Shown: one piece after another, positions 1-6,740 of the stretch
Numbering within the stretch: the stretch's first letter is position 1
How the letters are laid out: each line of letters starts with the position of its first letter
DNA from: an uncultured Prevotella sp.
Lineage (GTDB): Bacteria; Bacteroidota; Bacteroidia; Bacteroidales; Bacteroidaceae
Direction of reading: 5' to 3'
NCBI GenBank assembly: GCA_900555035.1
Contig: USJX01000108.1
Coordinates: 1-7,719, forward strand
DNA: 7,719 nucleotides
Notes under the pieces: generated by a model
Told to the model about the DNA's origin: nothing
Databases searched by the model: none
The model's input: only the letters and a program-made list of their open reading frames with translations
Made by a program: the position numbers and the translations under genes

Positions 1-729
1 ACTTCATCTGAGTTTATAAATAAGTTTAAGAGTAAGTATCTTTGGGGCAATCTCGGAGCCATGGTCTTGGTTCTCGTGCTGCTCTGTGTCGGTGTCAAGT
101 TTGGCATCGATATCTATACCCATCATGGTGAGGCCATCCGTGTGCCTGACATCAGATACAAGAATATTGATGATGCCACCCACATCCTCGATGATGCGGG
201 GCTGGAAATCGTGGTTACGGATACCGGATATGTGCGCTCCCTGCCTGCCGACTGCATCCTGGAGCAAAGTCCGGTTTTCGGAGAACTGGTGAAATCGGGA
301 CATATCATCTATGTCACCATCAATTCCGACCATTCGCCTCGTATCACCATTCCGGATGTCATCGACAACAGTTCCTTGAGAGAGGCGATGGCTAAGCTCA
401 CGGCTATGGGATTCAAACTGGGGGCTCCGCAATACATTCCTGGTGAAGAAGACTGGGTGTATGGCATCCTGGTAAAGGGTAAGCATGTGGTGGCTGGCGA
501 CAAGGTGTCTATTGATGATATGCTCATCATTCAGGTGGGTAACGGACAGCGAGACATGACTGATTCCATCGATGAGATTGATCCGGTATATCATGGAGAA
601 GATGACGTGATGGAAGGCGAGGGAGACGGAACCGAGAGTGATGTGGATAACTTCGAGGTGGTTCCTGGTACAGAACCTGCCGAACCTGCTCCTTCGCATG
701 AACACCAGCCGAATGAAGTGACGGAGTGA
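1..729 (+). CDS. PASTA-domain membrane-anchored protein (5' end just outside window)
   Basis: The reading frame is open from the first base to the TGA at 727-729, giving 242 codons. An ATG at 61 exists, but the 20 codons before it form a basic N-terminus (KFKSKYLWGN) that leads into the hydrophobic segment at codons 19-36, as in relatives I recall from Bacteroidota, so the true start is probably one codon or so left of the window. The layout is a short cytoplasmic N-terminus, one transmembrane helix, PASTA repeat 1 (codons about 46-109, ending in the typical QSP..G..V pattern), PASTA repeat 2 (about 114-181) and a low-complexity acidic Pro/Glu/Asp tail (about 183-242). PASTA repeats bind peptidoglycan or muropeptides in Gram-positive kinases and PBPs. 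Here there is no kinase or transpeptidase domain, so a periplasmic cell-wall-binding role is an inference, supported by ddl two genes downstream. It probably shares a transcript with rluD. Confidence 0.9.
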   Translation, partial: TSSEFINKFKSKYLWGNLGAMVLVLVLLCVGVKFGIDIYTHHGEAIRVPDIRYKNIDDATHILDDAGLEIVVTDTGYVRSLPADCILEQSPVFGELVKSGHIIYVTINSDHSPRITIPDVIDNSSLREAMAKLTAMGFKLGAPQYIPGEEDWVYGILVKGKHVVAGDKVSIDDMLIIQVGNGQRDMTDSIDEIDPVYHGEDDVMEGEGDGTESDVDNFEVVPGTEPAEPAPSHEHQPNEVTE

Positions 730-736
730 GCTAATG

Positions 737-764
737 AATAATTGATAATTAATAATTGATAGTT
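737..764 (+). repeat. Tandem AT-rich 14-bp duplication
   Basis: Two adjacent 14-bp copies, AATAATTGATAATT (737-750) and AATAATTGATAGTT (751-764), differ at one base. They fill most of the 39-bp gap between the PASTA gene and the GTG start of rluD. The block has no hairpin-plus-T-tail layout and no TAnnTTTG match. Such AT-rich spacers are common in this group, and no function is visible. Confidence 0.7.
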
Positions 765-768
765 AAGA

Positions 769-1941
769 GTGGAAATTCTGAATTATATATATTATAGTAA
801 TAAGGTATATGCTCCTGTAGAGGATGACTTCGGTTTTGATGATGCAGGAGATATGGATGAACTTGATGACGAAATCCAGATGGAGGAAGGCGGAGCTGCA
901 CAGGCTGGCGAAGGAGGCGACGACCTCTATGAGCATTGGAAGGTGCAGGTGGATGCCAACCAGGATCCGGTTCGTATAGACAAGTATCTGGCGGACAAGA
1001 TGGCTTATCAGAGCCGCAACCGCATTCAGCAGGCTGCCGATGCCGGATTTATCCACGTGAACGGCAAACCTGTGAAGAGTAACTATAAGGTTCGCCCTAA
1101 CGACCTGGTTACCCTGATGCTCGACCGTCCTCGTCATGAGGCAAGTATCAAGCCTGAGGAAATCGACATCAATGTGGTGTATGAAGACGACCAGCTCATG
1201 GTTATCAACAAGAAGGCAGGCATGGTGGTGCATCCGGGTGCCGGAAACTTCCATGGCACCTTGATTCAGGCTGTGGCGTGGCATCTGAGAGATATGCCTG
1301 AGTTTGATGCCAACGACCCGGAGGTGGGCCTGGTTCATCGCATAGACAAGGATACCAGCGGCTTGCTCGTGGTGGCAAAGACTCCTACGGCAAAGACGGC
1401 TTTGGGAAAACAGTTCTTCAACAAGACAACCCATCGCAGCTACAATGCCCTGGTTTGGGGAAACATCGTGGAAGACGAGGGACGCATCGAAGGCAATATC
1501 GGCCGTGACCCTAAGAATCGTCTCCGCATGAAGGTGTTCGACCCGGATAGCGGCATCGGCAAGAGTGCGGTGACCCATTATAAGGTATTGGAACGATTCG
1601 GTTACACCACTTTGGTGCAGTGCATCCTGGAAACAGGCCGTACCCATCAGATTCGTGCCCACATGAAGCAGATTGGTCATCCGCTCTTCATGGACGAGAC
1701 CTATGGTGGAGCCGAAATCCTGAGAGGTCAGCGAAGCAGTAGTTACAAGGCGTTTATCCAGAACTGCTTCAAGCTTTGTCCACGTCAGGCACTTCATGCC
1801 AAGACACTCGGCTTTGTTCATCCAACAACCAAGGAGCAGATGGACTTCGACAGCGAGTGGCCTGAAGATTTCAGTAAGTTAATAGAAAAGTGGCGCGGCT
1901 TCATCGCAGGCACCACACAAGATACATTCAAAAATATTTAG
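769..1941 (+). CDS. rluD: RluA/RluD-family 23S rRNA pseudouridine synthase
   Basis: This enzyme isomerises uridine to pseudouridine in large-subunit rRNA; E. coli RluD modifies positions 1911, 1915 and 1917 of helix 69. Numbered from the GTG at 769 (390 aa), an acidic leader occupies residues about 17-52, an S4 RNA-binding domain about 69-115, and the catalytic domain about 130-375. The catalytic motif HRIDKDTSG places the nucleophilic Asp at residue 193, and ETGRTHQIR (288-296) is the conserved RluA-family motif. The start is uncertain: GTG 769 lies just after the tandem repeat, in AT-rich sequence, while the first in-frame ATG at 853 gives 362 aa, nearer the usual length of relatives. An in-frame TAG at 760-762 limits extension. 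The stop is five bases before ddl, so the two genes are almost certainly co-transcribed. The family is clear; assignment to RluD rather than RluC or RluA rests on the S4 domain and overall length. Confidence 0.93.
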   Translation: MEILNYIYYSNKVYAPVEDDFGFDDAGDMDELDDEIQMEEGGAAQAGEGGDDLYEHWKVQVDANQDPVRIDKYLADKMAYQSRNRIQQAADAGFIHVNGKPVKSNYKVRPNDLVTLMLDRPRHEASIKPEEIDINVVYEDDQLMVINKKAGMVVHPGAGNFHGTLIQAVAWHLRDMPEFDANDPEVGLVHRIDKDTSGLLVVAKTPTAKTALGKQFFNKTTHRSYNALVWGNIVEDEGRIEGNIGRDPKNRLRMKVFDPDSGIGKSAVTHYKVLERFGYTTLVQCILETGRTHQIRAHMKQIGHPLFMDETYGGAEILRGQRSSSYKAFIQNCFKLCPRQALHAKTLGFVHPTTKEQMDFDSEWPEDFSKLIEKWRGFIAGTTQDTFKNI

Positions 1942-1946
1942 TGATT

Positions 1947-2942
1947 ATGGAAAATAGCAAGAGAACGATAGCCATCGTATGTGGTGGTGATTCTTCTGAG
2001 CACGACGTATCATTGCGCTCAGGTCAGGGTTTGTATTCTTTCTTCGACAAGGAGCGTTATGATATCTATCTCGTCGATGTGAAGGGCACCGATTGGCACG
2101 TGGCCTTGGATAATGGTGAGACTATTGAGATTGACAAGAACGACTTCTCGTTTGTAAAAGACGGCAAGCATGTCTATTTTGATTATGCTTATATCACCAT
2201 CCACGGACAGCCTGGTGAAAACGGCGTGATGCAGGGCTACTTCGACCTCATCCATCTGCCATATTCTACCAGCGGCGTGCTGGTAGAGGCGCTGACTTTC
2301 GATAAGTATGTGCTCAACAACTATCTCCGTGGCTTCGGAATTAACGTGGCTGACAGTATCTTGCTTCGTCGTGGTGAGGAGTATGATGAGGATGCCATCG
2401 CCGAGCGCATCGGTATGCCTTGTTTCGTGAAGCCAGCAGCCGACGGCAGCAGCTTCGGTGTGAGCAAGGTGAAGAATGCCGACCAGTTGGCTCCAGCCCT
2501 CCGTGTGGCTTTCATGGAGAGCAACGAGGTGATGATAGAAGGCTTCCTTGATGGAACCGAGATTTCTCAGGGTATCTACAAGACAGCCGAGAAGACTGTA
2601 GTGTTGCCAGCTACCGAGGTGGTAACCAGCAACGAGTTCTTCGACTATGATGCCAAGTACAATGGTCAGGTACAGGAAATCACTCCAGCCCGTCTCTCTC
2701 CAGAGACAGCAGAAGAGGTGGCAAAGACTACATCCCGCATCTACGACATTCTCCATGCCAACGGTATCATCCGCATCGACTACATCATCTCTAAGGATAA
2801 GGACGGTAAGGATAAGGTGAATATGCTGGAGATTAATACCACTCCGGGTATGACCGCTACTAGCTTCATTCCTCAGCAGGTGCGTGCCGCAGGTCTTGAC
2901 ATCAAGGACGTGCTCAGCGACATCGTGGAGAATCAGTTCTAG
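1947..2942 (+). CDS. ddl: D-alanine--D-alanine ligase
   Basis: This cytoplasmic ATP-grasp ligase joins two D-alanines to make the dipeptide that MurF adds to the peptidoglycan precursor. The 331-aa length fits the family. The ATG at 1947, five bases after the rluD stop, puts the conserved N-terminal strand and GGDSSEHD motif at residues 13-20 (Glu18 matching Glu15 of E. coli DdlB). KPAADGSS (162-169) supplies the ATP-binding Lys162 and the Ser168 that matches Ser150. DAKY ends in Lys237-Tyr238, matching the omega-loop Lys-Tyr pair of D-Ala:D-Ala ligases and unlike VanA-type D-Ala:D-Lac ligases. Asp278, Glu295 and Asn297 (in LEINTTPGM) are the magnesium ligands. All key residues are present, so it should be active and specific for D-Ala-D-Ala. 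An in-frame upstream start at 1890 is rejected because it overlaps rluD and adds an unrelated leader. Confidence 0.97.
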   Translation: MENSKRTIAIVCGGDSSEHDVSLRSGQGLYSFFDKERYDIYLVDVKGTDWHVALDNGETIEIDKNDFSFVKDGKHVYFDYAYITIHGQPGENGVMQGYFDLIHLPYSTSGVLVEALTFDKYVLNNYLRGFGINVADSILLRRGEEYDEDAIAERIGMPCFVKPAADGSSFGVSKVKNADQLAPALRVAFMESNEVMIEGFLDGTEISQGIYKTAEKTVVLPATEVVTSNEFFDYDAKYNGQVQEITPARLSPETAEEVAKTTSRIYDILHANGIIRIDYIISKDKDGKDKVNMLEINTTPGMTATSFIPQQVRAAGLDIKDVLSDIVENQF

Positions 2943-2961
2943 AATTACAGTAAAACAACGC

Positions 2962-2998
2962 ATATATGGTTCTGCGACTTTCTCGCAGAACCATATAT
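2962..2998 (+). terminator. Perfect 16-bp hairpin between ddl and the acyltransferase gene
   Basis: ATATATGGTTCTGCGA (2962-2977) is exactly complementary to 2983-2998, with a 5-base loop CTTTC. The stem starts 20 bases after the ddl stop and ends 20 bases before the next ATG. On the plus strand it is followed by ATTAAAAAAGG rather than a T-run, so it is not a classic intrinsic terminator, although the right arm itself ends in TATATAT. It could end or attenuate the upstream transcript, or protect its 3' end. No TAnnTTTG motif was found between ddl and the next gene. Confidence 0.5.
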
Positions 2999-3017
2999 AT
3001 TAAAAAAGGTATATATT

Positions 3018-4166
3018 ATGAAGATCCCTCAAGAATTTGATACCATTCGCCCTTGGGAGCCGGAAGAACTCCCTGAGGTGTTCGACCGTTTGCTTTCAAA
3101 CGATCAGTTTAAGCAGGTACTTGCTTATCTTTATCCTAAAGTTCCTCTCGAGATGATAGCGCAGAAGCTGAAGGCCTGCAAAACCAATCTGGAGTTCCAG
3201 AAGGCTTTCTGCTATGATTTTGTGCATGGCATCCTGAAGAAGGCTGCTACAGGCTGCGAGATGGATTGTACAGCCATCGATAATACCCGCAACTATTCCT
3301 TCATCAGTAACCATCGTGATATCGTGCTCGATTCAGCTATCCTCGATGTAATGCTTATCGATAATGGCTTCAAGACCACCTGCGAGATTGCTATTGGAGA
3401 TAACCTCCTGTCGCTTCCTTGGGTCAAGGACCTGGTACGTGTCAACAAGGCGTTTATCGTGGAGCGTGCCTTGAGTATGCGCCAGATGCTCGTGTCGAGC
3501 AAGCGTCTTTCCGATTACATGCACTTTGCCATCAAGGAGAAGAATGAGAATATCTGGATTGCCCAGCGAGAGGGTAGAGCCAAGGATAGCAACGACCGCA
3601 CCCAGAAGAGTATCCTCCAGATGATGTCGATGGGCGGAGAAGGCAGTATCATCGAACGCTTGAAGCAGCTTCATCTTGTACCTCTGTCTATCAGTTATGA
3701 GTATGATCCATGCGATTTTCTGAAGGCGAAGGAGTTCCAGCAGAAGCGCGACAACGCTGACTGGAAGAAGGGACCTATGGATGATTTGGTAAGCATGCAG
3801 ACGGGTATCTTCGGTTACAAGGGTCATGTGCATTATCATGCAGCTCCATGTCTTGATGAGTATCTCGATTCTCTGGATCCTGAGACACCTAAGCAGGAAC
3901 TGTATAATAAGGTGGCAGCCTATATCGATGAGCAGATATTCAAGAACTACCGCCTCTATCCGGGCAACTATGTAGCCCTGGATCTTCTGGAGGGTTCTGA
4001 TGCGCATCAGGCAGAATATACTGCGGAAGATGTGGCTAAATTCAGAGCATATATGGAGGGTCAGCTTGCTAAAATCGACCTTCCTGGTAAGGATGAAGCA
4101 TACTTGGAGGAGCGATTCTTGACCATGTATGCCAATCCGGCACGTAATTATCTTGCCGTTCGATAA
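3018..4166 (+). CDS. PlsC/PlsB-like glycerolipid acyltransferase
   Basis: This 382-aa protein resembles Bacteroidota proteins annotated as 1-acyl-sn-glycerol-3-phosphate acyltransferase, which move a fatty acyl group onto a glycerolipid in membrane phospholipid synthesis. The acceptor-site block is SNHRDIVLDSA (His99, Asp101, Asp105), and an EGR block (Glu185-Gly186-Arg187, in AQREGRAKD) sits about 85 residues later, like the EGTRS block of the family. The His-to-Asp spacing is five residues to Asp105, not the usual four. No strongly hydrophobic helix is evident, so it is probably a peripheral inner-membrane protein. It is longer than the roughly 245 aa of E. coli PlsC, with extra helical segments at both ends, including a C-terminal region at about 230-382 with no motif I recognise. 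AAAAAAGG at 3002-3009 may act as a weak ribosome-binding site. The exact acyl acceptor cannot be told from sequence. Confidence 0.8.
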   Translation: MKIPQEFDTIRPWEPEELPEVFDRLLSNDQFKQVLAYLYPKVPLEMIAQKLKACKTNLEFQKAFCYDFVHGILKKAATGCEMDCTAIDNTRNYSFISNHRDIVLDSAILDVMLIDNGFKTTCEIAIGDNLLSLPWVKDLVRVNKAFIVERALSMRQMLVSSKRLSDYMHFAIKEKNENIWIAQREGRAKDSNDRTQKSILQMMSMGGEGSIIERLKQLHLVPLSISYEYDPCDFLKAKEFQQKRDNADWKKGPMDDLVSMQTGIFGYKGHVHYHAAPCLDEYLDSLDPETPKQELYNKVAAYIDEQIFKNYRLYPGNYVALDLLEGSDAHQAEYTAEDVAKFRAYMEGQLAKIDLPGKDEAYLEERFLTMYANPARNYLAVR

Positions 4167-4201
4167 CGGCAGGATGATATCCGTTAAACTCTGACAAAAA
4201 C

Positions 4202-4235
4202 AAAAAGCCCGGGCAGTCAACTGCTCGGGCTTTTT
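4202..4235. terminator. Bidirectional intrinsic terminator between convergent genes
   Basis: AAAAAGCCCGGGCAG (4202-4216) pairs with CTGCTCGGGCTTTTT (4221-4235) around a TCAA loop, with a single G-T wobble. It reads as a GC-rich stem followed by a T-run on either strand. It lies 35 bases after the acyltransferase stop and 5 bases from the stop of the convergent DUF6057-like gene, so it can serve both. Confidence 0.93.
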
Positions 4236-4240
4236 GCGTC

Positions 4241-5548
4241 TTAGTGTCTGAAGTCCTTTCGTTTGTCGAGATACGGCTGCAAGATGGCTTTCTCTTCAGC
4301 GGTAGCATTCTTGTGGAGAGAAGCGGATATGTGGTCTGTCCATCTCTTCCAGACGAACGTCTTTTGGAGAATGTCCAGATATTTGCGGGTGGCAGCATCG
4401 TCTCCTCTTACCAGATTGATTTCTGTAAGTCGCTTTATCATGCGGATGTTGTGACCGTTGGGGGAATGGGTGATTCCCTGCATGGCAGCCCGTTCGCACA
4501 GAGTCATGTCGCCAGTTACCCAATATAGCTCGTTAAGGGCATTGAGGGTGAGCAGGGAAGGGTAGGCTTCGAGAGTCTTGAATGTTCCGAGGTCTTGGTT
4601 CGGATATTTCCGCAGCAATGCCGGCTGACTTCTGAATTGTGCCATCACGAGGTCGTGGTAGAACTTCATGTATTTGTCTGGTTCTTCCGCCTTTTCAACC
4701 AGGTTGATAACCCTGTTATAGTGGCCAAAGTAATATTCGCAATCCACGGCTAGCGTCTTTTCCAAATCTATCTGCGGACTAACCAGCTTGCCTATGCCTG
4801 GGTAGGTATAGATGGTCTGTAAATCGCACAAGTAAAGGCGCTTGCAGAGTATGAGCAGGAAGAATGGAATGACCAATGCTGCAATGCGATAGTAAGTGCC
4901 CGCCTTCATGATATTGACGAGATTGCCCACAAAGACCATTGCGCCGTATATCCATACACCATTTCCGAAGAACCAATGGCAGACGAAAACAGATATCATG
5001 ATGCTGAATGCAGATACCCAATGCTGTAGTTTCTTGTTATTTAATACCGTGGCATTTTCGTCCATTCCTTCTATCTTTTGGATGAGTTTTCGGGTAGAGG
5101 TGAGTATCGTAGTACTTACGCAGAATACGCTGGCACCACCAGCTATGGCCAGGATGCTGCTCAGGCGGTAGTCGTAGTCAAAGCTGAAGCATACCAGCAG
5201 CGTCATCACTGCGAATGCCACGATGTTGGGTAGCCATGTTCCCTTGATATCTGCCTTTCTTACCGCACATTTGATGTTATGCCCGGCGAGAAGGATGCAG
5301 AGGGTAAGAATGGTTGCCCCCATAAAGCGATAGAGATAGAACTGTGTGAGAAAATCACCAGCCATACATGCCAGCCAACCTGGTCTTTCCAGATAGGTGG
5401 TAAGATAATCCCATGATGCCAGGAACAGTTGGTTCTGCTCCTGGTAATACAGATGATAGGGATAGCAGAATTGGAAGAAAGCAAAACATGCTATTGTCCC
5501 AAATACATATATGATGAATATGCAAAAGCTTTTTAGATTACTATTCAT
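4241..5548 (-). CDS. DUF6057-like polytopic inner-membrane protein
   Basis: This 435-aa protein has no known function. Hydrophobic segments near residues 7-28, 56-74, 75-92, 105-122, 130-150, 176-196, 197-214 and 220-238 suggest about eight transmembrane helices. The rest (about 255-435) is soluble and helix-rich, with paired-helix spacing reminiscent of TPR repeats but no clear consensus. Just after the first helix, YPYHLYYQEQNQLFL and, at residues 56-74, PGWLACMAGDFLTQF match a block I recall from proteins annotated as DUF6057. The start is the ATG at 5546-5548: a TAnnTTTG promoter lies just upstream, and the longer in-frame start at 5668 would run back through the promoter, a hairpin and the end of the neighbouring gene. 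It is the last gene of the minus-strand group and ends at the shared terminator. Its domain layout resembles membrane enzymes with a helical repeat tail, but no catalytic motif is visible. Confidence 0.75.
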   Translation of the reverse strand: MNSNLKSFCIFIIYVFGTIACFAFFQFCYPYHLYYQEQNQLFLASWDYLTTYLERPGWLACMAGDFLTQFYLYRFMGATILTLCILLAGHNIKCAVRKADIKGTWLPNIVAFAVMTLLVCFSFDYDYRLSSILAIAGGASVFCVSTTILTSTRKLIQKIEGMDENATVLNNKKLQHWVSAFSIMISVFVCHWFFGNGVWIYGAMVFVGNLVNIMKAGTYYRIAALVIPFFLLILCKRLYLCDLQTIYTYPGIGKLVSPQIDLEKTLAVDCEYYFGHYNRVINLVEKAEEPDKYMKFYHDLVMAQFRSQPALLRKYPNQDLGTFKTLEAYPSLLTLNALNELYWVTGDMTLCERAAMQGITHSPNGHNIRMIKRLTEINLVRGDDAATRKYLDILQKTFVWKRWTDHISASLHKNATAEEKAILQPYLDKRKDFRH

Positions 5549-5568
5549 AATTTGATAAGTTTGGTTAT

Positions 5569-5578
5569 TGCAAAGGTA
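5569..5578 (-). promoter_or_regulatory. Bacteroidota-type -7 promoter element for the DUF6057-like gene
   Basis: The minus strand reads TACCTTTGCA, matching the Bacteroidota -7 consensus TAnnTTTG, 22 bases before the ATG. The expected transcript start leaves a leader of only about 15 bases. The -33 region is T/A-rich without a clear TTTG. Confidence 0.65.
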
Positions 5579-5596
5579 GAAAAAAAATATAAGATT

Positions 5597-5655
5597 AGAT
5601 AATAAAAATGCAGAAATTTGCTTGTTGGGGGCAAATTTCTGCATTTTTATTATCT
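5597..5655 (-). terminator. Perfect 25-bp inverted repeat ending the RidA-like gene
   Basis: The arms at 5597-5621 and 5631-5655 are exact reverse complements with a 9-base loop (5622-5630, TTGTTGGGG on the plus strand). Read on the minus strand, the stem opens with the last codon (AGA) and the TAA stop of the RidA-like gene. Its inner part is the GC-containing TGCAGAAATTTGC, and its exit side carries TTTTTATTATCT followed by further T-rich sequence, so it works as an intrinsic terminator for that gene. It also separates the gene from the promoter of the DUF6057-like gene. Confidence 0.8.
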
Positions 5656-6699
5656 TTCTGCGATACATTCCATCTCAATCAGCCATCCTGGTCTGCAGAC
5701 TTTGGCTTCTACGATGATGCGGGGTATCTGCGGATAAAACTGTTGCATCATTCTATCTACCGTATGATAGTCGGAAATATCTCGCAGGTAGATGATGAAG
5801 TATTGGATATCGTTCATGGTGGCATCGCCATCTTTCAGCAAGGCTCCTACATTCTCCAGCAGTCTGCCGGTCTGTCTTACAATATCTTCTTCATAAACTA
5901 CGTTTCCTAGTTTGTCGATGCTCGCCGTGCCTGAGATGAAGTATTGCTGCTTGAAATGCTGGCTTCCATCAGAATTGCTGCAATGCGTTGGCAGCGTAAC
6001 CCGGGTTCCCCTTTCGAAGGCTACGCCATATTCATGGGTAGGGTTCAGATGTTCCAGTGCCTGGAGATACTTCTTGTCTTCTTCCTTGATGCCGGGGAAG
6101 GTGAGGAAATCGATGGCTACTGCTGCATGGCGAACGGGAGTAGCTCCTCCGATGCCGGTGCTGGCGATGTAGTGGGTGTCGGCAGTTAATCCTTCCTTGT
6201 CGAAAATGTCGTTGCGTGCTTCCACTACGCCCTGGTAGTTCACGTCGATGTTGGTAACGTATATCCAGGTACGCACAAGATTACGTTCCATCGTCATATC
6301 CGTATCAGCAATGATTTGCAGATATTTGTTGAAAAGAAGGCTGGTCTGCTCGTATGAATCCTTCCCCTTTGCTTCTTCCTCCGTCAGGCGAAGACTATGG
6401 AAGAGGAGTGGTGTCTCATCGTCCGTGGTCTTGACCAGAAGTGAAATCTTGCTGCCGCAGAGGGGTGTTTGCTCTACGATGGTGAGGTGTATATCTTTCA
6501 GATACTCTTGATAGAGAAGAGAGTCCTGGAAATCCTGAATCTGATTTTGGGAGTCGCTGAGAAATACCTTGCAATATTGCAAAGTGCGATGCTCCTGTTT
6601 CTCAATGTCGAGATAATTACCTAGTTTTAGATACAGAAAGTTGAGGCGGTCATTGAATGTCCCCATCACTTCTGGTGTAATAATGCTGTATTTATCCAT
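5650..6699 (-). CDS. Two-domain RidA/YjgF-like protein related to chorismatases (FkbO/XanB2 type)
   Basis: This 349-aa protein appears to hold two RidA/YjgF-like halves. The first (about 70-200) has the block TIVEQTPLCGSKISL (73-87), the RidA-like stretch MERNLVRTWIYVTNID (137-152) and STGIGG (180-185). The second (about 220-349) has YFISGTASID (253-262), the helix QTGRLLENVGALLKDG (276-291) and the C-terminal CRPGWLIEMECIA (335-347), where Arg336 and Glu342/Glu344 sit at the usual RidA ligand-binding edge. This layout is that of chorismatases such as FkbO, Hyg5 and XanB2, which convert chorismate to hydroxybenzoates or related diols; simple RidA proteins are about 130 aa. No neighbour belongs to chorismate or pigment metabolism, so the substrate is open. 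The ATG at 6699 has a promoter 43 bases upstream, and there is no signal peptide, so it should be cytoplasmic. Family is moderately sure; reaction is not. Confidence 0.68.
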   Translation of the reverse strand: MDKYSIITPEVMGTFNDRLNFLYLKLGNYLDIEKQEHRTLQYCKVFLSDSQNQIQDFQDSLLYQEYLKDIHLTIVEQTPLCGSKISLLVKTTDDETPLLFHSLRLTEEEAKGKDSYEQTSLLFNKYLQIIADTDMTMERNLVRTWIYVTNIDVNYQGVVEARNDIFDKEGLTADTHYIASTGIGGATPVRHAAVAIDFLTFPGIKEEDKKYLQALEHLNPTHEYGVAFERGTRVTLPTHCSNSDGSQHFKQQYFISGTASIDKLGNVVYEEDIVRQTGRLLENVGALLKDGDATMNDIQYFIIYLRDISDYHTVDRMMQQFYPQIPRIIVEAKVCRPGWLIEMECIAER

Positions 6700-6740
6700 C
6701 TTGTTTTGTCTTTTCTTCTGAATATCTTCTGCTTTTTTTC

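Noticed and set aside
37..44. TATCTTTG, a match to the -7 promoter consensus, upstream of ATG 61
   Set aside because: It lies inside the open frame, in codons encoding KYLWG just before the membrane helix, where relatives have matching residues. It is probably chance, although it would matter if ATG 61 were the real start.
4..705. 233-codon open frame on the minus strand opposite the PASTA gene
   Set aside because: The plus strand encodes two PASTA repeats; the antisense product is His-rich and motif-free.
763..1821. 352-codon open frame on the minus strand opposite rluD
   Set aside because: It is exactly antisense to a clear pseudouridine synthase, is rich in His and Leu with no recognisable motif, and reflects codon bias of the real gene.
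1890..1946. 19-residue upstream extension of Ddl
   Set aside because: It overlaps the end of rluD and precedes the conserved N-terminal strand with unrelated basic sequence; the ATG at 1947 fits the family.
2019..2963. 314-codon open frame on the minus strand opposite ddl
   Set aside because: Antisense to an intact ligase with all catalytic residues; the translated product has no recognisable domain.
3333..4220. 295-codon open frame on the minus strand opposite the acyltransferase
   Set aside because: Antisense shadow that runs into the shared terminator, with no family resemblance.
5549..5668. 40-residue N-terminal extension of the DUF6057-like protein, starting at 5668
   Set aside because: It would translate through the promoter, the 25-bp hairpin and the end of the RidA-like gene; its apparent hydrophobicity comes from T-rich non-coding DNA.
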